NCBI RefSeq assembly: GCF_020529025.1
Contig: NZ_JACNMM010000004.1
Location: 124,001-188,000 of the forward strand
Direction of reading: 5' to 3'
Origin: Oceaniglobus trochenteri
GTDB taxonomy: Bacteria > Pseudomonadota > Alphaproteobacteria > Rhodobacterales > Rhodobacteraceae
DNA length: 64,000 bases
Of this stretch, positions 44,100 to 53,501 are shown piece by piece (the first letter of the stretch is position 1; every line of letters starts with the position of its first letter). Under the pieces are notes generated by a model. The model saw only the letters and a list, made by a program, of their open reading frames with translations. It searched no databases and was not told the origin of the DNA. The position numbers and the translations under genes are program-made.

Positions 44100-45038
44100 T
44101 CACCGCCCGCGGATGCGCGGATCAAGCGCGTCGCGCAGCCCGTCACCGATATAGTTCACCGAAAGCACCGTCAGCGAAATCGCCAGGCCCGGCCACATAA
44201 CCCGTTCGGGGTATTGTTGCAGGTAATCGGTGGAATCGAACAGCAGCCGCCCCCAGGTGGGAAAATCCGACGGAAAGCCCAGCCCAAGGAAGGACAGCGC
44301 CGATTCCGTGATGATGGCATTGGCGATGCCCAGCGTGGCGCTGACCATGATCGGGCTCATCACGTTGGGCAGGATATGGCGGGTGATCATCCGGCGGCTT
44401 GGGGTGCCGATGCTGCGCGCGGCCAGGACGAATTCGCGTTCCTTCAGTGCCAGGACATCGCCGCGCACGATGCGCGCCGTCTGCATCCAGCTGGTGATGC
44501 CGATGACCCCGACAATCAGGATGAAGATGCCGGCTTCCGGCCCGAAGGCCGAGCGAAGCGCATCGCGGAACAGCAGGATGATGACCAGCAGCAGCGGCAG
44601 CAGGGGCAGGGCCAGGAACAGGTCGGTAAACCGCATGAAAAGCCCGTCGAGACGGCGGAAATACCCCGCCAGCACCCCGATGAAGGTGCCCAGCACCAGC
44701 GAAAGCGCCATCGCCATCAACCCGACCGAAACGCTGGTGCGCCCGCCCGCGATCATCCGCGCCAGGGTGTCGCGGCCCAACTGGTCGGTGCCGAAGGGAT
44801 GGGCCAGCGAAGGCCCCGAGTTGCGGGCGCGGATATCGATGTACTTGGGGTCGATATCCCAGAGAAGCGGGCCGACGATGACCGCCAGCAGGATGAAGAC
44901 GAAGAACCCCAGCCCGGTCAGCGCCCCCTTGTGGGTGCGGAACTGGTCCCAGACATCGCGCCACTGGCTGCGCGCCTTTTCGGGCAGGCGGGCGGCCTGT
45001 GCGGCACCGACGGGATTGTGGATCACGGGTTCAGTCAT
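44100..45038 (-). CDS. Peptide/nickel-type ABC transporter permease (DppC/OppC-like)
   Basis: A 312-residue inner-membrane permease of the DppC class. It has a cytoplasmic N-terminal helix (SQWRDVWDQFRTHKGALTG), the OppC signature HPFGTDQLGRDTLARMIAGGR, and the coupling loop AARSIGTPSRRMITRHILPNV. About six spans. It pairs with the upstream DppB-type permease; its start overlaps that gene's stop by 8 bp. The ATG at 45038 was chosen at this overlap. Last gene of the importer unit. Confidence 0.94.
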   Translation of the reverse strand: MTEPVIHNPVGAAQAARLPEKARSQWRDVWDQFRTHKGALTGLGFFVFILLAVIVGPLLWDIDPKYIDIRARNSGPSLAHPFGTDQLGRDTLARMIAGGRTSVSVGLMAMALSLVLGTFIGVLAGYFRRLDGLFMRFTDLFLALPLLPLLLVIILLFRDALRSAFGPEAGIFILIVGVIGITSWMQTARIVRGDVLALKEREFVLAARSIGTPSRRMITRHILPNVMSPIMVSATLGIANAIITESALSFLGLGFPSDFPTWGRLLFDSTDYLQQYPERVMWPGLAISLTVLSVNYIGDGLRDALDPRIRGR

Positions 45039-46038
45039 AGCGGATCCTCGGGTCAAGAACGCCGTAAAGCACATCTGCGATCAGGTTGAACACCACGATC
45101 AGGATGGCGAAGATGAAGGTCAGGGTCTGCACCATGGGCAGGTCGTTGGCCTGGATCGCGGTGATCAGAAGCTGGCCGATGCCGTTCACCTTGAACACCT
45201 GTTCGGTGATGATCGCGCCGCCGAAGATGCCCGGCACACCAAGGGCGATCACCGTCACCACCGGGATCATGGAGTTGCGCAGCACATGCACCATGACGAC
45301 CACCGATTCCGTCATCCCCTTGGCCCGCGCGGTGCGCACATAATCCTGGTTCAGGTTGTCCAGCATCGAAGCGCGCATGAAGCGGCTGATCTGCGCCGTG
45401 GTCTGCAGGGCCAGCACCATGACCGGCATGATCATCTGCATCAGCTGCACCTTGAAGCTGGCCCAGTCGTTGACGACATGGGTGGTGTCGTAGATCGAGG
45501 GCAGCCAGCCCAGCTTGACCGAGAAGATCACGATCAAAAGCACGCCGGAAAAGAACGGCGGGACCGAATAACCGATCATCGCCACGAAGGTGCCCGCCTG
45601 GTCGAAGACGGAATACTGGCGATAGGCCGAGTAGATGCCGATGGGCAGGGCGATCAGCACCCCCACCACATAGGCCAGCCCCACCACCCAGAGCGTTTGC
45701 GGAATGCGCTGCATCACGATGTCCATCACCGGGCTGCGCGTCTGCCACGAGATCACCCGCAACTTGCCCTCGGCAAAACCGGTGCCGAAGATGTGGTCGA
45801 ACAGGTTCAGCGGCTCGATCCAGAAGAACTGGACCAGCCATTTCATGAACCGGATGTGACCGGGTTCGCCCAGGCCCAGGGCAAGGCGCATCTTCTCCTT
45901 CACCTCGGGGGGCACGGTCAGCGGCACCTGCGCCATGGGGTCGCCGGGGGCAAGTTCAAGCAGCAGGAAGATCACCAGCCCGATGAACAGAAGGGTCGGC
46001 ACCGACAGGAAAAGGCGGCGGATGGTGAAGGTCAGCAT
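45031..46038 (-). CDS. Peptide/nickel-type ABC transporter permease (DppB/OppB-like)
   Basis: A 335-residue inner-membrane permease of the DppB class: LTFTIRRLFLSVPTLLFIGL first span, the LAPGDPMAQ loop, then a periplasmic insertion, and the coupling loop DYVRTARAKGMTESVVVMVHVLRNS, with GGAIITEQVF after it. About six spans. Works as a heterodimer with the DppC-type subunit. A LysE exporter gene lies directly upstream (15-bp gap), between this gene and the binding-protein gene. Confidence 0.94.
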   Translation of the reverse strand: MLTFTIRRLFLSVPTLLFIGLVIFLLLELAPGDPMAQVPLTVPPEVKEKMRLALGLGEPGHIRFMKWLVQFFWIEPLNLFDHIFGTGFAEGKLRVISWQTRSPVMDIVMQRIPQTLWVVGLAYVVGVLIALPIGIYSAYRQYSVFDQAGTFVAMIGYSVPPFFSGVLLIVIFSVKLGWLPSIYDTTHVVNDWASFKVQLMQMIMPVMVLALQTTAQISRFMRASMLDNLNQDYVRTARAKGMTESVVVMVHVLRNSMIPVVTVIALGVPGIFGGAIITEQVFKVNGIGQLLITAIQANDLPMVQTLTFIFAILIVVFNLIADVLYGVLDPRIRYD

Positions 46039-46053
46039 GGGATGCCTCGTGAA

Positions 46054-46674
46054 TCAGCGGGCATGAACGTCTTTCAGCCCCAGAAGGGCCGCGGCGGCCA
46101 GCATCATGGCCCCCGAAACGCGGTTGAGAAGCCGTCCGCGATGACGCAGGCGGCCCATGACGCGTTCGGCCAGATGGGCGTAAAGCGTCAGGATCGTCCC
46201 GTCGACCACGATATAGGTGGCGCCGAGGATCAGAAGCTGCGCGGCCAGCGGGCGGGCCGGATCAATGAATTGCGGGAACAGCGCGGCGAAGAAGAACACC
46301 GCCTTGGGGTTCGACGCCGAGGTGAAGAAGCCCTGGAAATACAGCGCGCGCAGGCTGACCTGTGGCGCCGAAACCTCGGGCGTGGCGGGGGCGGCGCGGA
46401 AGGTGCGGATGCCGACATAGATCAGATAGGCGACACCGGCCCACTTGATCACGTCCAGCAGATGATCGGAGGTGGCGATCAGGGTGGCCAGGCCAAGACC
46501 GGCGGCCAGCATCTGAAACGCATTCGCCGTCAGGTCACCCGCGGCCGTCGCCATCGACCGGCGCGCGCCGTGGCGGGCGGCGTTCGACAGCATCAAAAGC
46601 TGGCTTGGCCCCGGAGGCGTGGCAAAGAACACGGCCACGGTGGCCAGGTAAAGGCTGTAGGTTTCCCAGGTCAT
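46054..46674 (-). CDS. LysE/RhtB-family amino-acid exporter
   Basis: A 206-residue inner-membrane protein with six spans, LysE superfamily. Typical pieces: ATPPGPSQLLMLSNAARHG (the PGP motif after span 1), GDLTANAFQMLAAGLG and FFTSASNPKAVFFFAALFPQF. The family exports lysine, homoserine, threonine or related compounds. It is embedded inside a peptide-importer operon, which suggests a valve for excess amino acids released from imported peptides (inference). The ATG at 46674 gives a normal family start. Confidence 0.92.
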   Translation of the reverse strand: MTWETYSLYLATVAVFFATPPGPSQLLMLSNAARHGARRSMATAAGDLTANAFQMLAAGLGLATLIATSDHLLDVIKWAGVAYLIYVGIRTFRAAPATPEVSAPQVSLRALYFQGFFTSASNPKAVFFFAALFPQFIDPARPLAAQLLILGATYIVVDGTILTLYAHLAERVMGRLRHRGRLLNRVSGAMMLAAAALLGLKDVHAR

Positions 46675-46715
46675 GCAGGCCCCTGTGGCGGTCGGAGTTC
46701 GGAAAGGCGCAGGGT

Positions 46716-46739
46716 GGGGGCGGGCGCTGGCCCGCCCCC
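46716..46739 (-). other. Strong hairpin just after the binding-protein gene
   Basis: GGGGGCGGGC pairs perfectly with GCCCGCCCCC around a 4-base loop, starting 8 bases past the stop of the binding-protein gene inside the importer operon. No T-run. Such stems often stabilise the binding-protein message and lower expression of the genes behind it. Confidence 0.6.
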
Positions 46740-46747
46740 GGTTGTCG

Positions 46748-48472
46748 TCATTCCTTGATGCGGTACCAGTCGGCGGCATTCCACAGTTCGGAATCCCAGG
46801 TGTTCAGGATCACGCCACCCAGGGTGTTGGAATGGGCCGAAACCCGGCCACGATCCACCAGCCCGACGATCACGTCGCTGTCCTTGGTCACCATGTCGTT
46901 CAACTGCTTGGCGATGCGGCCGCGTTCGTCCAGATCACCCGTGCGGCCCAGTTCGGCCAGCAGTTCTTCGTAGGCAGGGTCGCAGAAGCGGTTGATGTTC
47001 TCGCCCTGCCACTGGGTTTCCGGGCTGGGCACCTTGTCGCAGGTATAGGCGGCAAGATAGGCCTCGGGGTCGGTGCCATCGAAGTTGTTGGCGTACATTT
47101 CCACGTCGGCATAGAAGCGCTGGAAGGTGTCGGGCGAACCGGGGTCACCACCGAAGTAGACCGAGGCGTCGATGGCGCGCAATTCGGTCTCGACACCGAT
47201 TTCCTGCCACCACTGCTTGATCAGCGCCTGGAAGTCCTGGCGCACCGCGTTGACCGAGGTCTGATACAGCAGCGACAGTTTCTTGCCGTCCTTGTCGCGC
47301 ACGCCGTCGCCATTGGTGTCGGTCCAGCCGGCCTCTTCCAGCAGGGCCTTGGCGCGTTCGATGTCCTGGGGCATGCATTCGGTGTTGTCCGAGGCATAGT
47401 TTTCGGGGGCGGGCACCAGGTTGCAGGTGGCGCGGCCGGCCTGGCCATAGCCCACTTCGACCAGGAGATCGCGGTCGATGGCAATGCTCAGCGCCTTGCG
47501 CACACGGCCGTCCGACAGGATCGGATGCGGATGCTTCAGCGTCGAACGCTCGCCCTCGGGCAGGTCGGGCGAAGGATCGGTGAGGTTCATCTCAAGCCGC
47601 TCGACCAGGGTGCCGAAGGCCGAGACGGGCTTGCCCTTGCCGGCGGCTGCCATGGCCTCGATCACGTCGGGGGCCAGTTGCAGGTTCCAGGCATAGTCGT
47701 ATTCGCCGGTTTCCAGAACAGCACGCCCGGCCGCCGCCGCATCGCCGCCGCCCTTGAGGACAAGCCTCGAGAAGGCAGGTTTGCCGGCTTCGCGGTAATT
47801 GGGGTTCGCCTCCATGGTGATCACGTCGTTGGGGCGGAAATCGGTCACGACAAAGGGGCCGGTGCCGATGGGGTTGAAGTTTTCCTCGGTGCATTCGGGG
47901 GCGCGGGCACCCTTGCAGTCGGCGAACTGGGCCGCCTGAAGGATCGGCGACTGGCCGCCCATGAAGGGCAGATAGGGGTTCGGTTTGGGTTCCTTGAAGG
48001 TGACCTTGACGGTCAGGTCATCCAGGGCCTCGACCGATTTCACGCCCTCGAACTTGGCCAGCTGCGCACAGCCGCCTTCGGGGTCCATGCAGTATTCGGC
48101 GGTGAACACCACGTCGGCCGAGGTGAAATCGGACCCGTCGGACCACTTGATGCCCGGCTTGATCTTCCAGGTGATTGTGGTCAGATCCTCGCTGACGCCG
48201 CCATTGGCAACGGTCGGAATCTCGGTCGCGAGGTAGGGCACCAGGTTGCCGTCCTGATCGTAGCGGCCCAGCGGTTCAAGAACCAGCGAGGCGCCCTCGA
48301 TGTCCTTGGTGCCGCCCGACAGGAACGGGTTCATGATCGAAACGGCCTGCCAATAGATGACCCGCACCTCACCGTCGCGGCCACGCTCGCCTTCGTGGGC
48401 GTCGGCATAGGCCATTACCGGGGTCATCGCCACCGCAGCGGCGGCGCCCCAGAGCGCTGTCTTCAGTCTCAT
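46748..48472 (-). CDS. Peptide/nickel-type ABC transporter substrate-binding protein (SBP_bac_5)
   Basis: A 574-residue periplasmic binding protein with signal peptide (1-23, ending AYADA). Cluster-C features: the VARLAEW-like [42 protein letters not shown] in pieces, [14 protein letters not shown], and [20 protein letters not shown]. It delivers peptides or a similar solute to the two permeases. GGGAG precedes the ATG, which overlaps the ATPase stop by 4 bp. Ligand not readable. Confidence 0.94.
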   Translation of the reverse strand: MRLKTALWGAAAAVAMTPVMAYADAHEGERGRDGEVRVIYWQAVSIMNPFLSGGTKDIEGASLVLEPLGRYDQDGNLVPYLATEIPTVANGGVSEDLTTITWKIKPGIKWSDGSDFTSADVVFTAEYCMDPEGGCAQLAKFEGVKSVEALDDLTVKVTFKEPKPNPYLPFMGGQSPILQAAQFADCKGARAPECTEENFNPIGTGPFVVTDFRPNDVITMEANPNYREAGKPAFSRLVLKGGGDAAAAGRAVLETGEYDYAWNLQLAPDVIEAMAAAGKGKPVSAFGTLVERLEMNLTDPSPDLPEGERSTLKHPHPILSDGRVRKALSIAIDRDLLVEVGYGQAGRATCNLVPAPENYASDNTECMPQDIERAKALLEEAGWTDTNGDGVRDKDGKKLSLLYQTSVNAVRQDFQALIKQWWQEIGVETELRAIDASVYFGGDPGSPDTFQRFYADVEMYANNFDGTDPEAYLAAYTCDKVPSPETQWQGENINRFCDPAYEELLAELGRTGDLDERGRIAKQLNDMVTKDSDVIVGLVDRGRVSAHSNTLGGVILNTWDSELWNAADWYRIKE

Positions 48473-49527
48473 GTCATACTCCCTTGTTGGTTGGTCTTTT
48501 GGTCTTGCGCCCCTCGCCCGGGGCCGTGGCCCGAAGCGGAGACGGTATCGTCCAGAAGGTGGCAGGCGGCGAAACGCCCCGGGGCCACCTCGCGGAATTC
48601 GGGGTCGACGCTGCGGCAGATGTCCATCACCTGCGGGCAGCGGGTGCAGAAATTGCACCCTTTCGGCGGGTTGGCCGGGCTGGGCACATCGCCGGTCAGG
48701 ATGGTGCGCTGACGGCGCGCCGCGATGGCCGGGTCGGGGTCGGGCACCGCCGAAAGAAGCGCCTGGGTATAGGGATGCAGCGGCGCGGAATAGAGCGGCT
48801 CGCGCGGGGCGAGTTCGACGATCTTGCCCAGGTACATCACCGCCACCCGGTCGGCGATGTGGCGCACCATCGAAAGATCGTGGCTGATGAACAGGTAGGT
48901 CAGGCCCAACTTGTCCTGAAGATCCTCAAGGAGGTTGACCACCTGCGCCTGGATCGACACGTCCAGCGCCGCAATGGGTTCGTCGCAGACAATGAAACGG
49001 GGGTTCAGTGCAAGGGCGCGGGCGATGCCGATGCGCTGGCGCTGGCCGCCGGAAAAGGCATCGGGATAGCGGTTGGCGAAGGCGCGGTTCAACCCCACCT
49101 GGTCCATCAGTTCATAGACCCGCTCTTCGCGCTCGGCCTTTGAAAGGCTGGTGTGTTCCAGCAGCGGTTCGCCGATGATGCGGGCCACGGTCATGCGGGG
49201 GTTCAGACTGGCCTGGGGATCCTGGAAGACCATCTGCATCTTGGGGCGCATGCGGCGCAGCTCTTCCGGGCTGGCCTCGGCGATGTCGGCCCCCTCGATC
49301 AGGATCGACCCGCCCGAAACCTCGTAAAGGCGCAGGAGGGCGCGCCCGCAGGTGGATTTGCCGCAGCCCGATTCACCGACAAGGCCCAGGGTTTCGCCTT
49401 CCAGAATGTCGAAGGTCACCCCGTCGACGGCCTTCACGGCACCGACGATGCGGCGCAGCAACCCGCCACGGATGGGAAAGTGCATCTTGAGGTCGCGCAC
49501 CTCGACCAGCTTGCGTGGCGTGCTCAT
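48469..49527 (-). CDS. Peptide ABC transporter ATP-binding protein (DppF/OppF-like)
   Basis: A 352-residue ATPase. Walker A is GESGCGKST, signature [15 protein letters not shown], Walker [13 protein letters not shown], switch FISHDLSMV. The C-terminal oligopeptide-transporter extension with [12 protein letters not shown] and the Fe-S-type Cys spacing [15 protein letters not shown] marks the OppF/DppF group. The N-terminus has the long [12 protein letters not shown] of OppF. Works with the DppD-type ATPase encoded 81 bp upstream. Confidence 0.95.
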   Translation of the reverse strand: MSTPRKLVEVRDLKMHFPIRGGLLRRIVGAVKAVDGVTFDILEGETLGLVGESGCGKSTCGRALLRLYEVSGGSILIEGADIAEASPEELRRMRPKMQMVFQDPQASLNPRMTVARIIGEPLLEHTSLSKAEREERVYELMDQVGLNRAFANRYPDAFSGGQRQRIGIARALALNPRFIVCDEPIAALDVSIQAQVVNLLEDLQDKLGLTYLFISHDLSMVRHIADRVAVMYLGKIVELAPREPLYSAPLHPYTQALLSAVPDPDPAIAARRQRTILTGDVPSPANPPKGCNFCTRCPQVMDICRSVDPEFREVAPGRFAACHLLDDTVSASGHGPGRGAQDQKTNQQGSMT

Positions 49528-49608
49528 CGCTTTTCGCTCCCTGCCGGTCGCTCGGCGCGGCGCGCCGTCTCCCCGCGATGAGGGACGCCAGGACCGAAGA
49601 GCGCCCCG

Positions 49609-50613
49609 TTACACATGGCGCGGCCCCCCGGTGGCCGGGTCCCAGAAACAGGCCACGTCGTGCCCCTGGCCCACCGCAAGGCGCGCCGGGTTCTCGGCGG
49701 CGCAGCGGTCGAACCCATGGGCGCAGCGGGGCAGGAAGGGGCAGGCGTCGGGGGCCTTCATCTGGATCGGCGGCTGCCCCTCGATCACCTGCAGGCGCGG
49801 GGCGCGGTCGCCGCTGACCGAGGGGATCGTCTTGAGAAGGCTGCGCGTATAGGGATGCTGGGGGTTCGAGAACAGCTCCTGCACCGGGGCCTGTTCCACC
49901 ACCTGGCCCGCGTACATCACGATCACCCGGTCGGCGATGCCCGCGATCACCCCCAGGTCATGGGTGATCCAGATGATCGCCATGCCCAGCTTTTCGCGCA
50001 GGTCCTTCACCAGTTCCAGGATCTGCGCCTGGATCGTCACGTCCAGCGCCGTCGTCGGTTCGTCGGCGATCAGAACCTCGGGGTCACAGGCCAGGGCAAT
50101 GGCGATCATCACACGCTGGCGCATGCCGCCGGAAAACTGGTGGGGGTAGTCATCCAGTCGCCGCCGCGCATCGGGAATGCCCACCAGTTCCAGCAATTCG
50201 ACCGCGCGGTTGCGCGCCGCCGCCTTGCTCAGGCCCATGTGCTTGCGCAGGGGCTCGCAGATCTGGAATCCGACGTTGAACACGGGGTTGAGCGAGGTCA
50301 TCGGGTCCTGAAAGACAAAGCCGATCCGCTTGCCGCGAATGCCGCGCAGCGCGTCGGCGTCGGTCTTCAGCAGGTCGCGCCCGCCGAACAGGACCTGCCC
50401 GGCGCAGACATCGGCCGGGGGCGAGGGCAGCAGGCCGATCAGCGACATCATCGTCACCGATTTCCCCGAGCCGGATTCGCCCACCACACCCAGCAATTCC
50501 CCCGGGCGCAGATCGAAACTCACGTCATTCACGGCATGTATCTTGCCGGACCGTGTCTGGAACACGGTCTTCAGGCCCTTGACATCAAGGACGGGCGCGG
50601 CCCCATCGGGCAT
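49609..50613 (-). CDS. Peptide ABC transporter ATP-binding protein (DppD/OppD-like)
   Basis: A 334-residue ATPase: Walker [11 protein letters not shown]-loop [13 protein letters not shown], signature [15 protein letters not shown], Walker [14 protein letters not shown], switch WITHDLGVI, and the C-terminal [14 protein letters not shown] plus [14 protein letters not shown] tail of the OppD group. The ATG at 50613 has GGGGAG six bases upstream and is preferred to a TTG 18 bases earlier. First gene of the importer unit, divergent from the argE-like gene. Confidence 0.95.
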   Translation of the reverse strand: MPDGAAPVLDVKGLKTVFQTRSGKIHAVNDVSFDLRPGELLGVVGESGSGKSVTMMSLIGLLPSPPADVCAGQVLFGGRDLLKTDADALRGIRGKRIGFVFQDPMTSLNPVFNVGFQICEPLRKHMGLSKAAARNRAVELLELVGIPDARRRLDDYPHQFSGGMRQRVMIAIALACDPEVLIADEPTTALDVTIQAQILELVKDLREKLGMAIIWITHDLGVIAGIADRVIVMYAGQVVEQAPVQELFSNPQHPYTRSLLKTIPSVSGDRAPRLQVIEGQPPIQMKAPDACPFLPRCAHGFDRCAAENPARLAVGQGHDVACFWDPATGGPRHV

Positions 50614-50670
50614 ATATGACTCCCCAGTCAATTTTATCGTTCATCCCGGATCGGTCTGTGCCGTCTCAGG

Positions 50671-50700
50671 TTGACGATCACCATTGCGCAAGATTCGTAT
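50671..50700 (+). promoter_or_regulatory. Predicted promoter of the argE-like gene, with flanking repeats
   Basis: TTGACG (50671-50676), 18-bp spacer, TCGTAT (50695-50700). The 9-mer TTTTATCGT occurs on either side, at 50632-50640 and 50711-50719, in the 213-bp region shared by the divergent importer and hydrolase units. Confidence 0.45.
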
Positions 50701-50826
50701 CCTCACAACCTTTTATCGTCTGACATGGCGTCAAGGTCGCGCCCTGGGCCGCTGTCGGGCGGGCCGGCTTGACGCGGCGGCGGCAGCGGCGCACCCTTTG
50801 CCAAACCGCCGAAAGGAATGCCCCCG

Positions 50827-52014
50827 ATGTCCAGCCCCTCCGCGCCCTCGCCAAGCCAGCGCCTTTCGGCGCGCCAGATCATGGACAAGCTGGTCAGCTT
50901 TCCCACCGTCAGCCGCGACAGCAACCTGGAACTGGTGGACTGGGTCGAGGAATACCTGGCCGGCTTCGGCGTGAAGGCCACCCGCGTCTATGACCCCACG
51001 GGGCGAAAGGCCGCGCTCTATGCCAATGTCGGCCCCGAGGTCGAAGGCGGCATCGTGCTGTCGGGCCACACCGACGTGGTGCCGGTGGACGGACAGGCCT
51101 GGGATACCGACCCCTTCACGGTCACTGAAAAGGGCGGGCGCCTCTATGGGCGGGGCACCTGCGACATGAAGGGGTTCGACGCGCTGGCCCTTTCCGCCGT
51201 GCCCCTGGCGTTGGAGCGGGGGGTGAAGCGCCCGCTTCAGATCGCGCTGTCCTATGACGAAGAGGTGGGATGCGTGGGCGCGCCGCCGATGATCGACGAC
51301 ATGGTGAAACACCTGCCGCGCGCCGCCGCCGCCATCATCGGCGAACCCTCGATGATGAAGACGGTCACGGCCCACAAGGGCGGCACCGGCTTTCACACCC
51401 ACGTTCGCGGGTTCGAGGTGCATTCCTCGCTCATCCACACCGGGGTCAGCGCGATCATGTTCGCAGCCAAGCTGATCGAATGGGCCAACGCCACGAATGG
51501 CGAAAACGCCGCCGCGACGCCCGGCCCCCTCGCCAGCGTCTTCGTGCCGCCCTATACCACCCTGCACGTCGGCCAGATCGAAGGCGGCACCGCCCACAAC
51601 ATCACCGCCAAGGATTGCCGCTTCGGCATGGACTTCCGCGTCGTGCCGGGCGAATCCATGGAAGGGTGGCGGCAGCGCTATCTCGACAAGGTGCGCGAGA
51701 TCGAGGCCGAGATGCAGGCGATCGTCCCGGAAACCGGCATCGACGTGACACCCTATTTCAGCGTCACGCCCCTTGCCCCGGAAGACAACGGTGCCGCCGA
51801 GGCGCTGGCCCGCGCGATCACCGGTGACAACGGCAACCACGTGGTCAGCTACGGCACCGAGGCCGGGCAGTTCCAGGAACGCGGCTATTCCGCCGTGGTC
51901 TGCGGGCCGGGCGACATCGCCCAGGCCCACCAGCCGAACGAATACATCGAGAAATCGCAGTTCGAGGCAGGAGAGCAATTCGTCGCGCGGGTCGTCGACA
52001 GCCTCTGCACCTGA
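50827..52014 (+). CDS. argE: M20 acetylornithine deacetylase (ArgE)-like hydrolase
   Basis: A 395-residue zinc aminoacylase of family M20A, matching ArgE, which removes acetate from N-acetylornithine. Metal-site residues are H81 and D83 in LSGHTDVVPVDG, D113 in GRGTCDMKGFDA and the catalytic/metal pair in YDEEVGC (E145/E146). The start at 50827 lies nine bases after AAAGGA; an ATG at 50818 would touch that site. Because it neighbours a peptide importer, its substrate may be imported N-acyl amino acids rather than the biosynthetic intermediate. Confidence 0.88.
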   Translation: MSSPSAPSPSQRLSARQIMDKLVSFPTVSRDSNLELVDWVEEYLAGFGVKATRVYDPTGRKAALYANVGPEVEGGIVLSGHTDVVPVDGQAWDTDPFTVTEKGGRLYGRGTCDMKGFDALALSAVPLALERGVKRPLQIALSYDEEVGCVGAPPMIDDMVKHLPRAAAAIIGEPSMMKTVTAHKGGTGFHTHVRGFEVHSSLIHTGVSAIMFAAKLIEWANATNGENAAATPGPLASVFVPPYTTLHVGQIEGGTAHNITAKDCRFGMDFRVVPGESMEGWRQRYLDKVREIEAEMQAIVPETGIDVTPYFSVTPLAPEDNGAAEALARAITGDNGNHVVSYGTEAGQFQERGYSAVVCGPGDIAQAHQPNEYIEKSQFEAGEQFVARVVDSLCT

Positions 52015-52091
52015 CCCGCGGTCCCGTTTGCCCCTTGCCGCAGGCTGCGCGCTTTGTCAGGCTTGCGCCCAAATCATCAGGAGCCTTTGTC

Positions 52092-53258
52092 ATGCCCGTC
52101 AAGAACCGCTTTGCCGAACTGCTGCCCCAGATCACCGAATGGCGGCGCGATCTGCACATGCACCCCGAACTGCTGTTCGACACTCACCGCACCAGCGGCA
52201 TCGTCGAGGAAAAGCTGAAGGCCTTCGGCTGTGACGAGGTGGTGACCGGCATCGGGCGCACCGGTGTCGTCGGTGTGATCAAGGGGCGCCAGACCGGGTC
52301 GGGCAAGGTGATCGGGCTGCGCGCCGACATGGACGCGCTGCCGATCATCGAGGATACGGGCCTCGATTATGCCAGCACCGAGAAGGGCAAGATGCATGCC
52401 TGCGGCCACGACGGGCACACCGCCATGCTGCTGGGTGCGGCGCAATACCTGGCCGAAACCCGCAACTTCGACGGCACCGTCGTGGTGATCTTCCAGCCCG
52501 CCGAGGAAGGCGGCGGCGGCGGGCGCGAGATGGTGAACGACGGCATGATGGAGCGTTTCGGCATCCAGGAGGTGTTCGGCATGCACAACTGGCCCGGCAT
52601 GCCCGTGGGCAGCTTCGCCATCCGCCCCGGCGGGTTCTTCGCCGCAACCGATGTCTTCGAAATCAACGTCGAAGGGCGCGGCGGCCATGGGGCCAAGCCG
52701 CAGGAATGCATCGACCCCATCGTCGCCGCGTCGCAGATGGTGACGGCGCTGCAATCCATCGCGTCGCGCAATCTCGACCCGGTGGAACAGCTTGTCGTCT
52801 CGGTCACCTCGTTCCAGTCCGAAGGCGAAGCCTTCAACGTGATCCCGCAGAGGGTGCGCCTGCGCGGCACGGTGCGCACCCTGGATGAAGGGGTGCACGA
52901 CATGGCCGAAGAGCGGCTGAAGGCAATCTGCACCCTGACGGCCCAGGCCATGGGCTGCAGCGTCACCATCGATTACAACCGCAACTACCCGGTGATGGTG
53001 AACGCCGAGGAACAGACCGATTTCGCCGCCGAAGTGGCCCGCGCGGTGGCGGGCGACTGCGCCGAGGCGCCGCTGGTCATGGGGGGCGAGGATTTCGCCT
53101 TCCTCGCCAATGCCCGCCCGGGGGCCTATATCCTCGTGGGCAACGGCGATACCGCAGGCGTCCACCACCCCAAGTACAACTTCGACGACGAGGCGATTCC
53201 GGCAGGCTGCTCCTGGTGGGCCGGCGTGGCGGAAATGCGGATGCCGCTGGCCAACTGA
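52092..53258 (+). CDS. M20D amidohydrolase (hippurate hydrolase / aminoacylase type)
   Basis: A 388-residue amidohydrolase of family M20D, which cleaves N-acyl amino acids. Signatures: RRDLHMHPELLFDTHRTS, GLRADMDALPI, the metal motif MHACGHDGHTAMLLGAA, IFQPAEEGGGG, and GGEDFAFLANARPGAYILVGNG near the C-terminus. No signal peptide, so cytoplasmic. It follows the argE-like gene by 77 bp on the same strand. The ATG at 52092 follows CAGGAG. Confidence 0.93.
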   Translation: MPVKNRFAELLPQITEWRRDLHMHPELLFDTHRTSGIVEEKLKAFGCDEVVTGIGRTGVVGVIKGRQTGSGKVIGLRADMDALPIIEDTGLDYASTEKGKMHACGHDGHTAMLLGAAQYLAETRNFDGTVVVIFQPAEEGGGGGREMVNDGMMERFGIQEVFGMHNWPGMPVGSFAIRPGGFFAATDVFEINVEGRGGHGAKPQECIDPIVAASQMVTALQSIASRNLDPVEQLVVSVTSFQSEGEAFNVIPQRVRLRGTVRTLDEGVHDMAEERLKAICTLTAQAMGCSVTIDYNRNYPVMVNAEEQTDFAAEVARAVAGDCAEAPLVMGGEDFAFLANARPGAYILVGNGDTAGVHHPKYNFDDEAIPAGCSWWAGVAEMRMPLAN

Positions 53259-53386
53259 TCACAAAGGTGCGCCGAAGGCTGAAATGCGGCCCGGCGCACC
53301 CCGGGGCCTTCTTCATATCGACAAGGCGCGTCACTTCCCCTCCACGCCCCTCATCTTTGGTCGTGAAATATCCTCGGGGGGATGAA

Positions 53387-53398
53387 TTGCCGAAGGCA
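53387..53398. repeat. Interspersed 12-mer repeat, copy 2
   Basis: TTGCCGAAGGCA again (see 41955-41966), here just before a strong terminator and preceded by AAATATCCTC. The 243-bp gap 53259-53501 holds this, the terminator and no gene. Confidence 0.5.
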
Positions 53399-53400
53399 AG

Positions 53401-53423
53401 AAGGGGGGCAGACAGCCCCCCTT
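53401..53423. terminator. Bidirectional rho-independent terminator
   Basis: AAGGGGGGC and GCCCCCCTT form a 9-bp stem around AGACA, followed by TT on the plus strand. It separates the amidohydrolase gene from convergent moaA. Confidence 0.85.
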
Positions 53424-53501
53424 TTCCAACCTCTCAAACCATGGCGTGGCTCAGAACCGCACCTCTGCCTCCGTCAGCTAAAACCTTCGCCCGGGCGCGC
53501 C

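Noticed and set aside
44230-46758. 842-codon frame antisense to the permeases and LysE
   Set aside because: Same reason; it opposes three membrane proteins with family signatures.
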